A stretch of 55,469 nt of DNA, taken from a virus. Positions 33,283 to 40,440 of this stretch are shown piece after piece (within the stretch, counting starts at the first letter, position 1; each line of letters opens with the position of its first letter). The notes beneath the pieces are model-generated. The model was not told where the DNA came from and did no database searches. It saw only the letters and a program-made list of their open reading frames with translations. The position numbers were made by a program, and so were the translations under genes. The DNA lies in IMG/VR virus record IMGVR_UViG_3300036861_000067, positions 1 to 55,469 of that record, one strand, 5' to 3'.

Positions 33283-33500
33283 CCCTTCATGTTGTTAGGT
33301 GCGTGTCTCTCCACGCTGTCACGAACTGCCATCGTTAAGGCCGGATAAGGCTCGCCCCCGCCTAATACACTCGTGGGTGAGTCCTGTTGCCAGGGCTCAC
33401 CAGCTTGTGTATTTGCTCAAGTCCGGTTGATACATTGAGCTACCCCGCCGCCTGTCCGCCTGATGAGTCCAAAGATTTACGCTATCGGCGTGAGCCAGCA
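33283..33500 (-). ncRNA. Structured leader or small RNA region
   Basis: There is no convincing gene in 33275-33631. Several stems nest well. GCGTG/CACGC lies at 33301-33316. AATACAC (33364-33370) with GTGTATT (33407-33413) encloses GGTGAG-CCTG/CAGG-CTCACC (33376-33401). GCTCAA/TTGAGC lies at 33415-33440. On the minus strand the inner loop is GCAA with one A-C mismatch; on the plus strand that position is a G-U pair, so the strand is not certain. Gene direction favours a leader of the leftward accessory operon. A 22-codon frame (33264-33332, minus) overlaps the next start and might be a leader peptide. Confidence 0.45.
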
Positions 33501-33631
33501 ACTTCGGATCTATCTTCGAGTCAGCGGGTATTTTGTGCTACGTATCGTTTTGTTAAAGATCATGTGTTGCTGTGCTACACACCTAGTATCGTAAACCACA
33601 CCAAAAAGGGCAAGAACTTTTTCACAGTTTT

Positions 33632-33844
33632 CTAAAAAGACGACGGATTCTGCTGTTTGAGAATTATTGTCGTTTGGATTTCGAGGATTTTTTGGGAAAG
33701 TTGCGCCGCTATTCTTATCCCTGCCGACAAGTTCTCTGTACCATCGCCATACTTCACGTTAAGTTGCTCCAGAATCTCTACAGTTTCGTAATCCAAAGTC
33801 ACACCACGTTGTGTTTTGGGTTTACTGGTGCGTTTATTAGCCAT
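33632..33844 (-). CDS. Ribbon-helix-helix-like regulator
   Basis: A 70-residue protein; the ATG at 33844 has AAAGGG 8 bases upstream. A basic start (MANKRTSKPKTQ) precedes RGVTLDYETVEILEQLNVKY, a strand-helix pair, then NLSAGIRIAAQL as the second helix. This is the ribbon-helix-helix plan of small phage and plasmid repressors. It lies beside a dense cluster of GTGACA sites and a 29-bp inverted repeat, likely targets for it or for a replication protein. Confidence 0.6.
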   Translation of the reverse strand: MANKRTSKPKTQRGVTLDYETVEILEQLNVKYGDGTENLSAGIRIAAQLSQKILEIQTTIILKQQNPSSF

Positions 33845-33877
33845 TTGAGTCCCTTTCAGTACGCTGTTAGAGTAACA

Positions 33878-33906
33878 AGTATAGTATATGGATAAGTATA
33901 CAACAA
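33878..33906 (-). promoter_or_regulatory. Sigma70-type promoter for the RHH-like gene
   Basis: Minus strand TTGTTG (33906-33901), a 17-base spacer and TATACT (33883-33878), about 34 bases before the ATG. The left arm of the 29-bp inverted repeat starts 16 bases upstream of the -35, so binding there could repress or activate. Confidence 0.6.
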
Positions 33907-33914
33907 GTATCCAT

Positions 33915-34210
33915 TTCGCTGTCACGTGACAGATCCGTGACACCTGTGACAAATAGAGCTTTAATGTATACTTTGTAGGAACTATACAGTTTTGCTGTCA
34001 CAGGTGTCACGGATTTGTCACGTGGGTTTTGTGACAGCCAAATCGTTGCTGGGCGTGGGTTTCCTATATATGTCACAAAAAAACATTCTTTCTTTTTTTA
34101 TATAAGAATAAATAGAAATAAATTCATTTGGTGAATTTATTAATTCGTTTTTCGTGTAAAACAGCGGAAAAGACGTGACAACGTGACACTGTTATAACAT
34201 AACATTAATT
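33915..34210. other. Candidate origin/control region: GTGACA cluster and AT-rich stretch
   Basis: GTGACA or its complement TGTCAC starts at 33920, 33926, 33937, 33946, 33996, 34005, 34016, 34031, 34071, 34175 and 34183: eleven copies in under 270 bases. An AT-rich block spans 34077-34160 and holds AAATTCA-TTTGG-TGAATTT. The region lies between divergent operons. Iteron-like words, an AT-rich unwinding block and a large palindrome fit a replication origin; an operator cluster is the main alternative. Confidence 0.55.
33923..34024. repeat. 29-bp near-perfect inverted repeat
   Basis: Arms 33923-33951 and 33996-34024 are complementary at 28 of 29 positions, with a 44-base centre. Each arm contains three GTGACA-type words. 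The centre holds TATACT and ACTATAC elements that could be promoter parts on either strand. Confidence 0.9.
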
Positions 34211-34291
34211 ATGTGTTACTCGGCCCATTGGTGTCAACAATTACGCTGCTGGTGTAAACAATCAAATCCCTTCCAACTTTCAGCCAAAACC

Positions 34292-34319
34292 TTGACTCCA
34301 TTCGCCATATTCCTAGACT
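34292..34319 (+). promoter_or_regulatory. Possible promoter for the sugar cassette
   Basis: TTGACT, a 16-base spacer and TAGACT, ending 29 bases before the ATG at 34349. Upstream, TGGTGTCAACAATTA and TGGTGTAAACAATCA form a short direct repeat (about 34230-34268). Confidence 0.4.
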
Positions 34320-34348
34320 GGTGCTGTGTTACTCGTGGCCATAATCCA

Positions 34349-35248
34349 ATGAACACAATCAAGTCCATTCTCGTGACTGGTGGCACCGGCTCATTCGGTC
34401 AGGCCTTTGTCCCGTTCCTACTCTCGAAACCTGAAATCGAGCGCATTGTCGTCTATTCCCGTGGCGAACATGCACAAGCGAACCTAAGAATAGCCCTGGC
34501 TGCCACAGAAACCGGCCGCCACGCGCTTGAACGCATCAGGTGGATGGTAGGGGATGTCCGTGACCTTGCGCGTCTAGAAAGGGCCTTAACGGGCTGCGAT
34601 GCCGTAGTCCACGCTGCCGCATTGAAGCGTATCGAAGTGGGTTATTACAACCCCGACGAGATGGTAAAGACCAATATCATTGGCACTATGAATGTGATTG
34701 AAGCTGCGACCCGGACAAAATGCGGCCTGGTAGTGGGGCTTTCATCTGACAAGGCATTCCAGCCTGTTAGCCCTTATGGCGTGTCCAAAGCCATGGCTGA
34801 AAGCTTGTTATTGGCAGCAAACAACATGCATGGCCGGCGTGGCCCGCGATTCGCCGTCACCCGGTATGGCAATATCTGGAATGCTCAAGGGTCTGTAGTG
34901 CCTACCTGGCGCAGCATCATGGAGGGGAATCCCATTATCCCTGTTCAATTACCTGTTACCGATTTCGATTGCACCCGGTATTTTATGACCCTGGACGAGG
35001 CCGTGGATTTAGTCTGGAAATTGTTGCTGAACATGCATGGTGGCGAGGTCGCAATTCCTGATTGGCTGCCGGCGTATCGCCTTGGGGATTTAATGCTGGC
35101 TTTTAAACTACGTTATGGGGTGAAAGTAGAGGCAGTAGAAAAAGGCCTGCCAAGTTGGGAAAAATTGCATGAATCGATGGACTTGACCCATTGCAGCAAG
35201 AATGCGCGTCGAATGGTATTAAGTGAACTGGTGGAGTTACTGAAATGA
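34349..35248 (+). CDS. pseB: PseB-like UDP-GlcNAc 4,6-dehydratase (SDR family)
   Basis: A 299-residue protein. The ATG at 34349 starts right at the NAD-binding strand SILVTGGTGSFGQAF; a longer in-frame reading upstream looks noncoding. It has WMVGDVRDLARLERAL and VHAAALKRIEVGYYNP. The catalytic LSSDKAFQPVSPYGVSKAMA (Asp/Lys pair plus Tyr-x-x-x-Lys) then follows, and later YFMTLDEAVDLV. This matches the FlaA1/PseB inverting dehydratases that start pseudaminic acid synthesis. It is slightly short for the family (about 330). First gene of the nonulosonate cassette; no clear ribosome site. Confidence 0.82.
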   Translation: MNTIKSILVTGGTGSFGQAFVPFLLSKPEIERIVVYSRGEHAQANLRIALAATETGRHALERIRWMVGDVRDLARLERALTGCDAVVHAAALKRIEVGYYNPDEMVKTNIIGTMNVIEAATRTKCGLVVGLSSDKAFQPVSPYGVSKAMAESLLLAANNMHGRRGPRFAVTRYGNIWNAQGSVVPTWRSIMEGNPIIPVQLPVTDFDCTRYFMTLDEAVDLVWKLLLNMHGGEVAIPDWLPAYRLGDLMLAFKLRYGVKVEAVEKGLPSWEKLHESMDLTHCSKNARRMVLSELVELLK

Positions 35249-35358
35249 AACGTAGTGCAGAATATGAGGCCTGGCTGCATATGCGTCGTAGATGTAGCAA
35301 AATCACATCTAAGGATTGGCCCAACTTATCGTGCTTCGCATCCAGAAGATCTAAGTAA
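35245..35358 (+). CDS. Short HNH/AP2-like fragment (37 aa)
   Basis: Overlaps the PseB stop as ATGA. SAEYEAWLHMRRRCSKITSK resembles the opening of phage HNH/AP2 endonucleases (YxxWxxMxxRC) but stops soon after. It may be an eroded homing endonuclease or a trimmed adaptor gene. Confidence 0.4.
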   Translation: MKRSAEYEAWLHMRRRCSKITSKDWPNLSCFASRRSK

Positions 35359-35382
35359 TTTCTCAAAATCTAAGAGAAAATC

Positions 35383-36009
35383 ATGAAAAACCCCTTTGAT
35401 ATTGTTCGTGAATTTGAGTTTGCCGTAGCAGAGTATACTGGTGCCCCTTTTGTAGTATCAGTCTCATCTTGCACCATGGCGTTATTGTTGGCTGTTAAAT
35501 GGCATATCGACTGTTGCGGCCTTGTGCGGCCTAGACCAGAACCCGTGAAAATCACAATCCCTAAACGCACCTACGTTTCCGTCCCAATGTCGATTATTCA
35601 CGCAGGGGGCCGGGTGCAATTCGATGACCGGGATTGGGTTGGATCGTATCAACTTAATCCTTTGCCAGTTTGGGATTGTGCCCGTCATTTCACAGCCAAT
35701 ATGTATTACCCTGGCGGTTTCGAGTGCGTTTCATTCCACGCAACTAAAACCCTTGGCGATACTCAAGGTGGTGCAATATTGCATGACAATCCGCAAGCCG
35801 ACGCGTGGTTCAGGCGCATGCGGTTTGACGGCCGAACTGAGGGAGTTGCGCCGAAGAATGATTGCTTCAAGGAAATAGGCTGGCACTGCTACATGTCCCC
35901 GGACGTGGCCGCGAGACTGCTGCTTAAACTGTCGTCACTGCCGTTGGATAATTACCCGTTGCCGAATGATGACTATCCTGACCTTAGCCAGATGGAGATA
36001 TTTAAATGA
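35383..36009 (+). CDS. Shortened PseC-like DegT/DnrJ aminotransferase
   Basis: A 208-residue protein versus about 380 for the family. It keeps the large-domain landmarks: VVSVSSCTMALLLAV at about 25-38, TIPKRTYVSVPMSI at 58-71, the aspartate in VWDCARHF and SFHATKTLGDTQGGAI with the PLP lysine at about 122. The C-terminal small domain is missing or reduced. A full-length relative converts the 4-keto sugar from PseB to the 4-amino sugar. This copy may be a minimal enzyme or may need a partner; no frameshift is visible. Confidence 0.65.
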   Translation: MKNPFDIVREFEFAVAEYTGAPFVVSVSSCTMALLLAVKWHIDCCGLVRPRPEPVKITIPKRTYVSVPMSIIHAGGRVQFDDRDWVGSYQLNPLPVWDCARHFTANMYYPGGFECVSFHATKTLGDTQGGAILHDNPQADAWFRRMRFDGRTEGVAPKNDCFKEIGWHCYMSPDVAARLLLKLSSLPLDNYPLPNDDYPDLSQMEIFK

Positions 36010-36218
36010 GTAGATCCAAAGTTGATATGACTGTGGGAGTTGATGATGCCGGTTTCGTAATTCTTACTGCACCGATAGAAGGTGAAGATTATGTGGTTAA
36101 GTTGGGTTTTGATCCACATCAAGCCTATGACGTGGCGCATAGTCTGATATACATGGCACGCAAAGCTTTGGAAGCCGAGCAAACCCCTGGTGACGATCCC
36201 GATGAAAGCCACATTTAA
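36006..36218 (+). CDS. Small protein, paralogue set member 1
   Basis: A 70-residue protein coupled to the aminotransferase by ATGA. The pattern is strand (GFVILTAP), strand (DYVVKLGF), helix (AYDVAHSLIYMARKALEA). The next two genes follow the same plan, so the three look like diverged copies. Function unknown. Confidence 0.55.
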   Translation: MSRSKVDMTVGVDDAGFVILTAPIEGEDYVVKLGFDPHQAYDVAHSLIYMARKALEAEQTPGDDPDESHI

Positions 36219-36414
36219 AATCTCTGCACATCTTGGTGAAGTCTTAATCCAATTGCCACCATATACAGAAGTTCTTGATAAGGGCGAATCCTTGGTTTTT
36301 GCTTTATCGCCGAATGACGCGATTAAGCTTGCTGACTTAATCTATGAACAAGCCCATGTGGCGGCTTTATCGAAGCTGGTCACATTACAATTGAAAGACA
36401 AAGATGAAAATTGA
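36202..36414 (+). CDS. Small protein, paralogue set member 2
   Basis: A 70-residue protein from ATG 36202 (a GTG at 36190 is also possible). LGEVLIQLPPYTE, then LVFALSPNDAIKLADLIYEQ parallels the neighbours on both sides. It overlaps both by 11-17 bases. Confidence 0.55.
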   Translation: MKATFKISAHLGEVLIQLPPYTEVLDKGESLVFALSPNDAIKLADLIYEQAHVAALSKLVTLQLKDKDEN

Positions 36415-36700
36415 AATCTTTGATCGCGCCGGGCAGGTGATTCTGGCCATTCCAGAAAAAGACTGGAATCTAATATTCGAATCTGGCCAAGCGGTGGATA
36501 TTGCCAACACCATTCTCCACGCTGCGCAGAATTGTGGGGCAGACATCAAATTCGAGGTGGAGAAACCCATCGTAAGCGAGATGCAGCGCCTGCAAATGGT
36601 GGCTAGAGCTAATCACATCATGCGCAGCATGCAGCAAGTCAAGGACAAGAACAAGGTGGCCGTGGCCATTGTCGATTCTATTTTGGGGACTGTGCTATGA
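36404..36700 (+). CDS. Small protein, paralogue set member 3
   Basis: A 98-residue protein. AGQVILAIPEKDWNLIFESG and AVDIANTILHAAQN repeat the plan of the two genes before it; a basic helical extension follows (QRLQMVARANHIMRSMQQVK). It is coupled to the cytidylyltransferase by ATGA. Function unknown. Confidence 0.55.
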   Translation: MKIEIFDRAGQVILAIPEKDWNLIFESGQAVDIANTILHAAQNCGADIKFEVEKPIVSEMQRLQMVARANHIMRSMQQVKDKNKVAVAIVDSILGTVL

Positions 36701-37275
36701 ATATCGCCATTATCCCCGCTCGCGGTGGATCCACCCGTATCCCAATGAAAAACATTAAAATGTTTCACGGCAAGCCCATCATTGCCTATTCAATCGAAAA
36801 AGCATTCGAGTCTGGATTGTTCGACCGGGTGATTGTGTCCACGGATTCTGTGGCAATTGCCGATGTGGTGAATGAATATGGCGCTGAAATTTGGTTGCGT
36901 AATCCCGAATATGGCCGCAATGAAGTCGGGACACAGGAAGTGGTGAAGGAATGTCTGTTGGGGAATGATGCGCAAGAAGATGATATGGTGGTTTGTATTT
37001 ACGCCACGGCACCGTTAATGAGTGTTGAGGATTTAATCGATGGATTCCACGTGGCTGCGCATGGTGCATGCACCTACGCATTCAGCGTGGGAACAGATCC
37101 TCTCTGTGATGCCGGGCAATTCTATTGCGGATATGCAGATGTTTTCCTGAATGATGAACCTTTGATTACCGATTTAACTTCGATGATCCCGATTGCGCCC
37201 GAACGGGTATGCGACATCAATACACCCGAAGATTGGGCGCGGGCCGAGCAAATGTACTTGGAGCTGAACAAATGA
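36697..37275 (+). CDS. pseF: PseF/NeuA-like CMP-nonulosonate cytidylyltransferase
   Basis: A 192-residue protein opening MNIAIIPARGGSTRIPMKNI, the nucleotide-binding signature of CMP-sialic/pseudaminic acid synthetases. KPIIAYSIEKAFESGLFDRV and IVSTDSVAIADVVNEYGAEI follow, then MVVCIYATAPLMSVEDLIDG and a closing INTPEDWARAE. It activates the nonulosonic acid with CTP. Slightly short for PseF (about 230) but all core motifs are present. The previous and following genes overlap it by 4 bases. Confidence 0.83.
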   Translation: MNIAIIPARGGSTRIPMKNIKMFHGKPIIAYSIEKAFESGLFDRVIVSTDSVAIADVVNEYGAEIWLRNPEYGRNEVGTQEVVKECLLGNDAQEDDMVVCIYATAPLMSVEDLIDGFHVAAHGACTYAFSVGTDPLCDAGQFYCGYADVFLNDEPLITDLTSMIPIAPERVCDINTPEDWARAEQMYLELNK

Positions 37276-37856
37276 ACGAACAAGAGAAACTTTGGCATGG
37301 AACCTTTGGTGATGCCTATCACGTGCGCAATGGCCAGAAAAACCGGCTCATGTTCTGGATGCAAATCCTGGGCAAGTGTGACATCACATCAGCTTTGGAG
37401 ATAGGCGCCGGGCAGGGTGATAACCTGGTGGCGCTGCGCACTCTCTTTCCCACGGCACGGCTGGCCGGCATCGAGATAAACCTGACTGCCGCCGAGATAA
37501 TGGCGCAGCGCGGATTTGCTGCCATCAACGCGCCAGCCAGCAGCAGTCTCAATCTCCCAACTTACGATCTGGTGTTCACTCGCGGGCTGCTGATCCATTT
37601 GCCGGAAGATAAACTCGAAGATGTGTTCCGGCTGGCCTATGAGAAAACGCTACGCTATATTTGCTTTGCCGAATATTTTTCAACCGAACGGCGTGAGGTG
37701 AATTACCGTGGCTTCTCTCAAGCGTTATTCACTGACGACTTTGTATCCCGTTTTATGGCTCAATATCCTGATACTGATCTGGTTGATTATGGCTTTGTTT
37801 ACTCTCGCGATGGTCATGATTCGATTAATTGGTTCCTGATGGAGATTAAATCATAA
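37272..37856 (+). CDS. Pseudaminic acid biosynthesis-associated methyltransferase
   Basis: A 194-residue protein from ATG 37272. The start LWHGTFGDAYHVRNGQKNRL is the family hallmark, then ALEIGAGQGDNLVALRTLFP (SAM loop) and DLVFTRGLLIHLPEDKL. The family occurs beside pse genes and is assumed to methylate the sugar or an intermediate; no substrate is proven here. Coupled to PseF upstream and to a small membrane protein downstream (TAATG). Confidence 0.82.
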   Translation: MNEQEKLWHGTFGDAYHVRNGQKNRLMFWMQILGKCDITSALEIGAGQGDNLVALRTLFPTARLAGIEINLTAAEIMAQRGFAAINAPASSSLNLPTYDLVFTRGLLIHLPEDKLEDVFRLAYEKTLRYICFAEYFSTERREVNYRGFSQALFTDDFVSRFMAQYPDTDLVDYGFVYSRDGHDSINWFLMEIKS

Positions 37857-37948
37857 TGCTTTTATATGGGTTGACTCTAATTGTCGTGGTGGCATTGGTC
37901 GGGTGTTTAATTGTGATTTGGATGAATGGGGACAATGATGACGATTAA
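37856..37948 (+). CDS. Single-span membrane peptide (30 aa)
   Basis: MLLYGLTLIVVVALVGCLIV then IWMNGDNDDD: one membrane span and an acidic tail. It starts in the stop of the methyltransferase (TAATG). It could anchor or modulate the sugar enzymes or the envelope; purely structural inference. Confidence 0.5.
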   Translation: MLLYGLTLIVVVALVGCLIVIWMNGDNDDD

Positions 37949-38432
37949 AATTTGTACAGTTGAAGGTTGCAATAGAAAATCAATGCGTCATGGTTTGTGT
38001 AATATGCACTCTCAGCGCGTTTACGCAGGTAAATCAGTTGGACCGGCCGAACCATTAAGAGCACCAAATGGAAGTGGGGACATCTCTAGCGGGTATAGGG
38101 TATTCGGAAAGAAGGCCGAGCATATCACTATCGCTGAAAAAGCGTTAGGACATGCACTTCCTGTTGGTGCAGTAGTGCACCACGTTAATGAAGATCGACT
38201 GGATAATAGACCAGAGAATTTAGTTATTTGCCAAAATCAAGCTTATCACGTTTTACTGCATAGACGGATGCGGGCTTTAGAAGAATGTGGTCACGCTGAC
38301 TGGATGAAATGTGAGTTTTGCCATCAATACGATACTCCTGAAAACCTTTACATAAGACCTAATAAATACGCAGGATTCCATCGTTCTTGCAGCGCAAAAC
38401 ACGCGAGGGATAAACGCAATGGAACGCTGTAA
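37938..38432 (+). CDS. HNH endonuclease
   Basis: A 164-residue protein from ATG 37938 (alternatives 37926 and 37935). An N-terminal zinc motif (CTVEGCNRKSMRHGLCNMH) precedes the HNH core VVHHVNEDRLDNRPENLVIC and YHVLLHRRMRAL; a second cysteine group follows (CEFCHQYD). This is a typical free-standing phage homing-type nuclease. It interrupts the sugar cassette and overlaps the amidotransferase by 14 bases. Confidence 0.82.
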   Translation: MTIKICTVEGCNRKSMRHGLCNMHSQRVYAGKSVGPAEPLRAPNGSGDISSGYRVFGKKAEHITIAEKALGHALPVGAVVHHVNEDRLDNRPENLVICQNQAYHVLLHRRMRALEECGHADWMKCEFCHQYDTPENLYIRPNKYAGFHRSCSAKHARDKRNGTL

Positions 38433-39486
38433 AAGGTGTCTTATAGTTTCAACCCGGCCCGACACGGCATTTACTAATGGTGTTTGCAGCGCCTGTCTTT
38501 CCCACGACGCACAGCAAGCCATTGACTGGAAGGCCCGTAAAGATTGGCTGGTGAAAGTCCTTGAAAGCCAAAAGCCAAATGGCACCGGCTTTGATTGCGT
38601 CGTGGCTTCGAGTGGCGGCAAAGACTCCCATGCCCAGGTTAAGATCCTACTTGACATGGGTGTGCGCCCGCTTATTGTAACCGCGACGACTTGTTTTTTA
38701 ACGTCAATTGGCCGTATCAACATCGACAACCTGAAACGCTATGCTGCCACCATCGAAGTCACGCCGAATCAAGAAGTACGTGCAAAACTCAATTATCTCG
38801 GCCTTATGCTCGTGGGGGATGTTTCCTGGCCGGAACATGTGGCTATCTTTACGACGCCTTTACGCATGGCATCTGCTCTTGGCATCCCGTTGGTGTTCTA
38901 TGGAGAAAATCCGCAATCGCAATACGGCGGCCCGCCTGGAACCTATGACGCGATGCAAATGACCCACCGGTGGGTGAGCGAATTTGGCGGATTCCTTGGA
39001 CTTCGCCCTGATGACATGGTAGGCCAGAAGGGAATCACGAAACAGGATATGGCTGAATATCAATTCCCTGATGTCAAAGCCGTCAAGAAAGTGGGCTGCC
39101 AGGCTCATTTTCTTGGCCAATATCTGGGGCCATGGGATAGCCACCAGAATGCCAAAACCGCGATCAAGATGGGCATGGAATGGCGGCTGCCGTTTGCTGG
39201 TAACTGGTGGGCGCATGAGAACCTGGACAACGCCATGACCGGGATTCATGACTTCATGATGCTGCGCAAGTATGGTTTGAGCCGTGCTTGTCAGCAGTTG
39301 TCGGTGGACATCCGCACCGGTCGAATCAGCCGTGTCGATGCGTTGATGCATTTGACTGAGTTGGAAAAACAATTTCCCTGGGAGTATGCGCAAGTACCGA
39401 TTCGGGATGTGCTTGATCGGCTTGGAATCCAAATGAACGAGCTGAACAATATCATGGAGAAATTTACAAATCATGAAATTCTGTAA
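38419..39486 (+). CDS. pseA: PseA/WbpG-like N-acetyl sugar amidotransferase
   Basis: A 355-residue protein. Two cysteine pairs at the start (CKRCLIVSTRPDT, VCSACLSHD) and the PP-loop CVVASSGGKDSHAQVKILL mark the N-acetyl sugar amidotransferase family. It continues VTATTCFLTSIGRINIDNLK. With ammonia from a HisH/HisF pair, these enzymes convert an acetamido group to an acetamidino group on pseudaminic acid or LPS sugars. HisF is encoded nearby at 40430; no HisH was seen, so ammonia might come from the host enzyme. Confidence 0.85.
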   Translation: MERCKRCLIVSTRPDTAFTNGVCSACLSHDAQQAIDWKARKDWLVKVLESQKPNGTGFDCVVASSGGKDSHAQVKILLDMGVRPLIVTATTCFLTSIGRINIDNLKRYAATIEVTPNQEVRAKLNYLGLMLVGDVSWPEHVAIFTTPLRMASALGIPLVFYGENPQSQYGGPPGTYDAMQMTHRWVSEFGGFLGLRPDDMVGQKGITKQDMAEYQFPDVKAVKKVGCQAHFLGQYLGPWDSHQNAKTAIKMGMEWRLPFAGNWWAHENLDNAMTGIHDFMMLRKYGLSRACQQLSVDIRTGRISRVDALMHLTELEKQFPWEYAQVPIRDVLDRLGIQMNELNNIMEKFTNHEIL

Positions 39487-39709
39487 AGATTGCGATTATT
39501 ACCTGACAAATCCAAACAATAGTTGGGTAGAGCACAAATGCACCCATTCTGGTGCAGCAGATCCAGTAACCGGCGAACCGATGCAATGTTGGACCATGCG
39601 GCATGAAGCGCCAGCGCCAGGATTTCCGCCTAATTGTGGCTATCAAGCGATCTGGTTCAAGCCGAAAGCCCAGACAGCCCCCAACATCTACACAACCGGG
39701 GTGGATTAG
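39473..39709 (+). CDS. Small zinc-finger-like protein
   Basis: A 78-residue protein, MKFCKDCDYYLTNPNNSW, then HKCTHSGAADPVTGEPMQCW and a closing CGYQAIWFKPK. Cysteines are spaced for one zinc site. Small proteins of this type are common in phage genomes. It overlaps the amidotransferase by 14 bases. Confidence 0.6.
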   Translation: MKFCKDCDYYLTNPNNSWVEHKCTHSGAADPVTGEPMQCWTMRHEAPAPGFPPNCGYQAIWFKPKAQTAPNIYTTGVD

Positions 39710-39710
39710 A

Positions 39711-39911
39711 ATGTCTAGGCCGTTGGAGATGGTCGAACGGGTTAAATTCAATAAATATTGGAATTCATACCCGTATCTTGTGGCTTTGCCTGTTGAACAC
39801 CCGGCACGGGAGATTTGCTGGCGTGCTTGGTGGCGGCAAGTGAATGCTGATATGACGATTCGTGAATGGAATCGGGAACTGGTGAAAGCCAGCGAGTATG
39901 AATCCAGTTAA
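39711..39911 (+). CDS. Hypothetical protein
   Basis: A 66-residue protein from ATG 39711 with GGTGGA upstream. Aromatic-rich: KFNKYWNSYPYLVALPVEHP, then ICWRAWWRQVNADMTIREWN. It overlaps the next gene by 14 bases. Not recognised. Confidence 0.5.
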   Translation: MSRPLEMVERVKFNKYWNSYPYLVALPVEHPAREICWRAWWRQVNADMTIREWNRELVKASEYESS

Positions 39912-40440
39912 AGACCGCACCGGGCGGGTGCTCGGCACCATGCTGTTCGGCCTATACCCAACAACCGTTGAGCGTGGTCATCAACGTTGGATGTTTCGTT
40001 GTGATTGCGGAAATTTGGTTGAGTGTGAAGGCGCCGCTGTCGGCCCTGGCCGTGGCCGGCGCAAGTCATGTGGCTGCAAGCAATTGGAAGTCCGCCAGAA
40101 ATTCCAGTACATAGAGCGTGTGCCATTGGATCTGTTCGGGTTCGAGTCCGGGCGGCTTACGGCGGTGGCCCTGGTGGGGAAAGATAAATGGAACAATAAC
40201 ACTTGGTATTGTGTATGCCGTTGCGGTGGTGAAAAGGTCATAGCAGCCTATTTTTTGCGGCTACATCGCAGTAATTCTTGCGGATGTCTGCAAGCTGAGG
40301 TACGGGTGCAGAATGCTTACCGTCTGGGTGAATGGCGGCGCGAGCATAGCCGCGCCTATGTAAATCCATTATGGAGTTTGTTTAATAAACCCTGTATCCA
40401 CGCACGCAAAGCCAAAAAGGTTAAAGGATATGCTGGCTAA
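39898..40440 (+). CDS. Double zinc-ribbon phage protein (HNH/AP2-related)
   Basis: A 180-residue protein with two similar halves. RWMFRCDCGNLVECEGAAV to KSCGCKQLE, then WYCVCRCGGEKVIAAYFLRL to SNSCGCLQAE. The CxCG...SCGC pair is a DNA-binding ribbon found in phage homing-endonuclease-like proteins. No HNH core is visible in this copy. It may regulate or guide a nuclease. It overlaps HisF by 11 bases. Confidence 0.6.
   Translation: MNPVKDRTGRVLGTMLFGLYPTTVERGHQRWMFRCDCGNLVECEGAAVGPGRGRRKSCGCKQLEVRQKFQYIERVPLDLFGFESGRLTAVALVGKDKWNNNTWYCVCRCGGEKVIAAYFLRLHRSNSCGCLQAEVRVQNAYRLGEWRREHSRAYVNPLWSLFNKPCIHARKAKKVKGYAG

Noticed and set aside
33440-33520. Hammerhead ribozyme suggested by CTGATGAGTCC near 33460 on the plus strand
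   Set aside because: No GGAC-GAAA partner or third stem is found at the required spacing.
33867-34076. A 69-codon minus-strand frame across the 29-bp inverted repeat
   Set aside because: It spans regulatory palindromes, begins without a ribosome site and runs over the promoter of the RHH-like gene.
34211-34348. N-terminal extension of the PseB-like protein
   Set aside because: The extra 46 residues are Cys/Trp-rich and unlike the family; the Rossmann strand begins at the ATG at 34349 and a promoter candidate lies within the extension.
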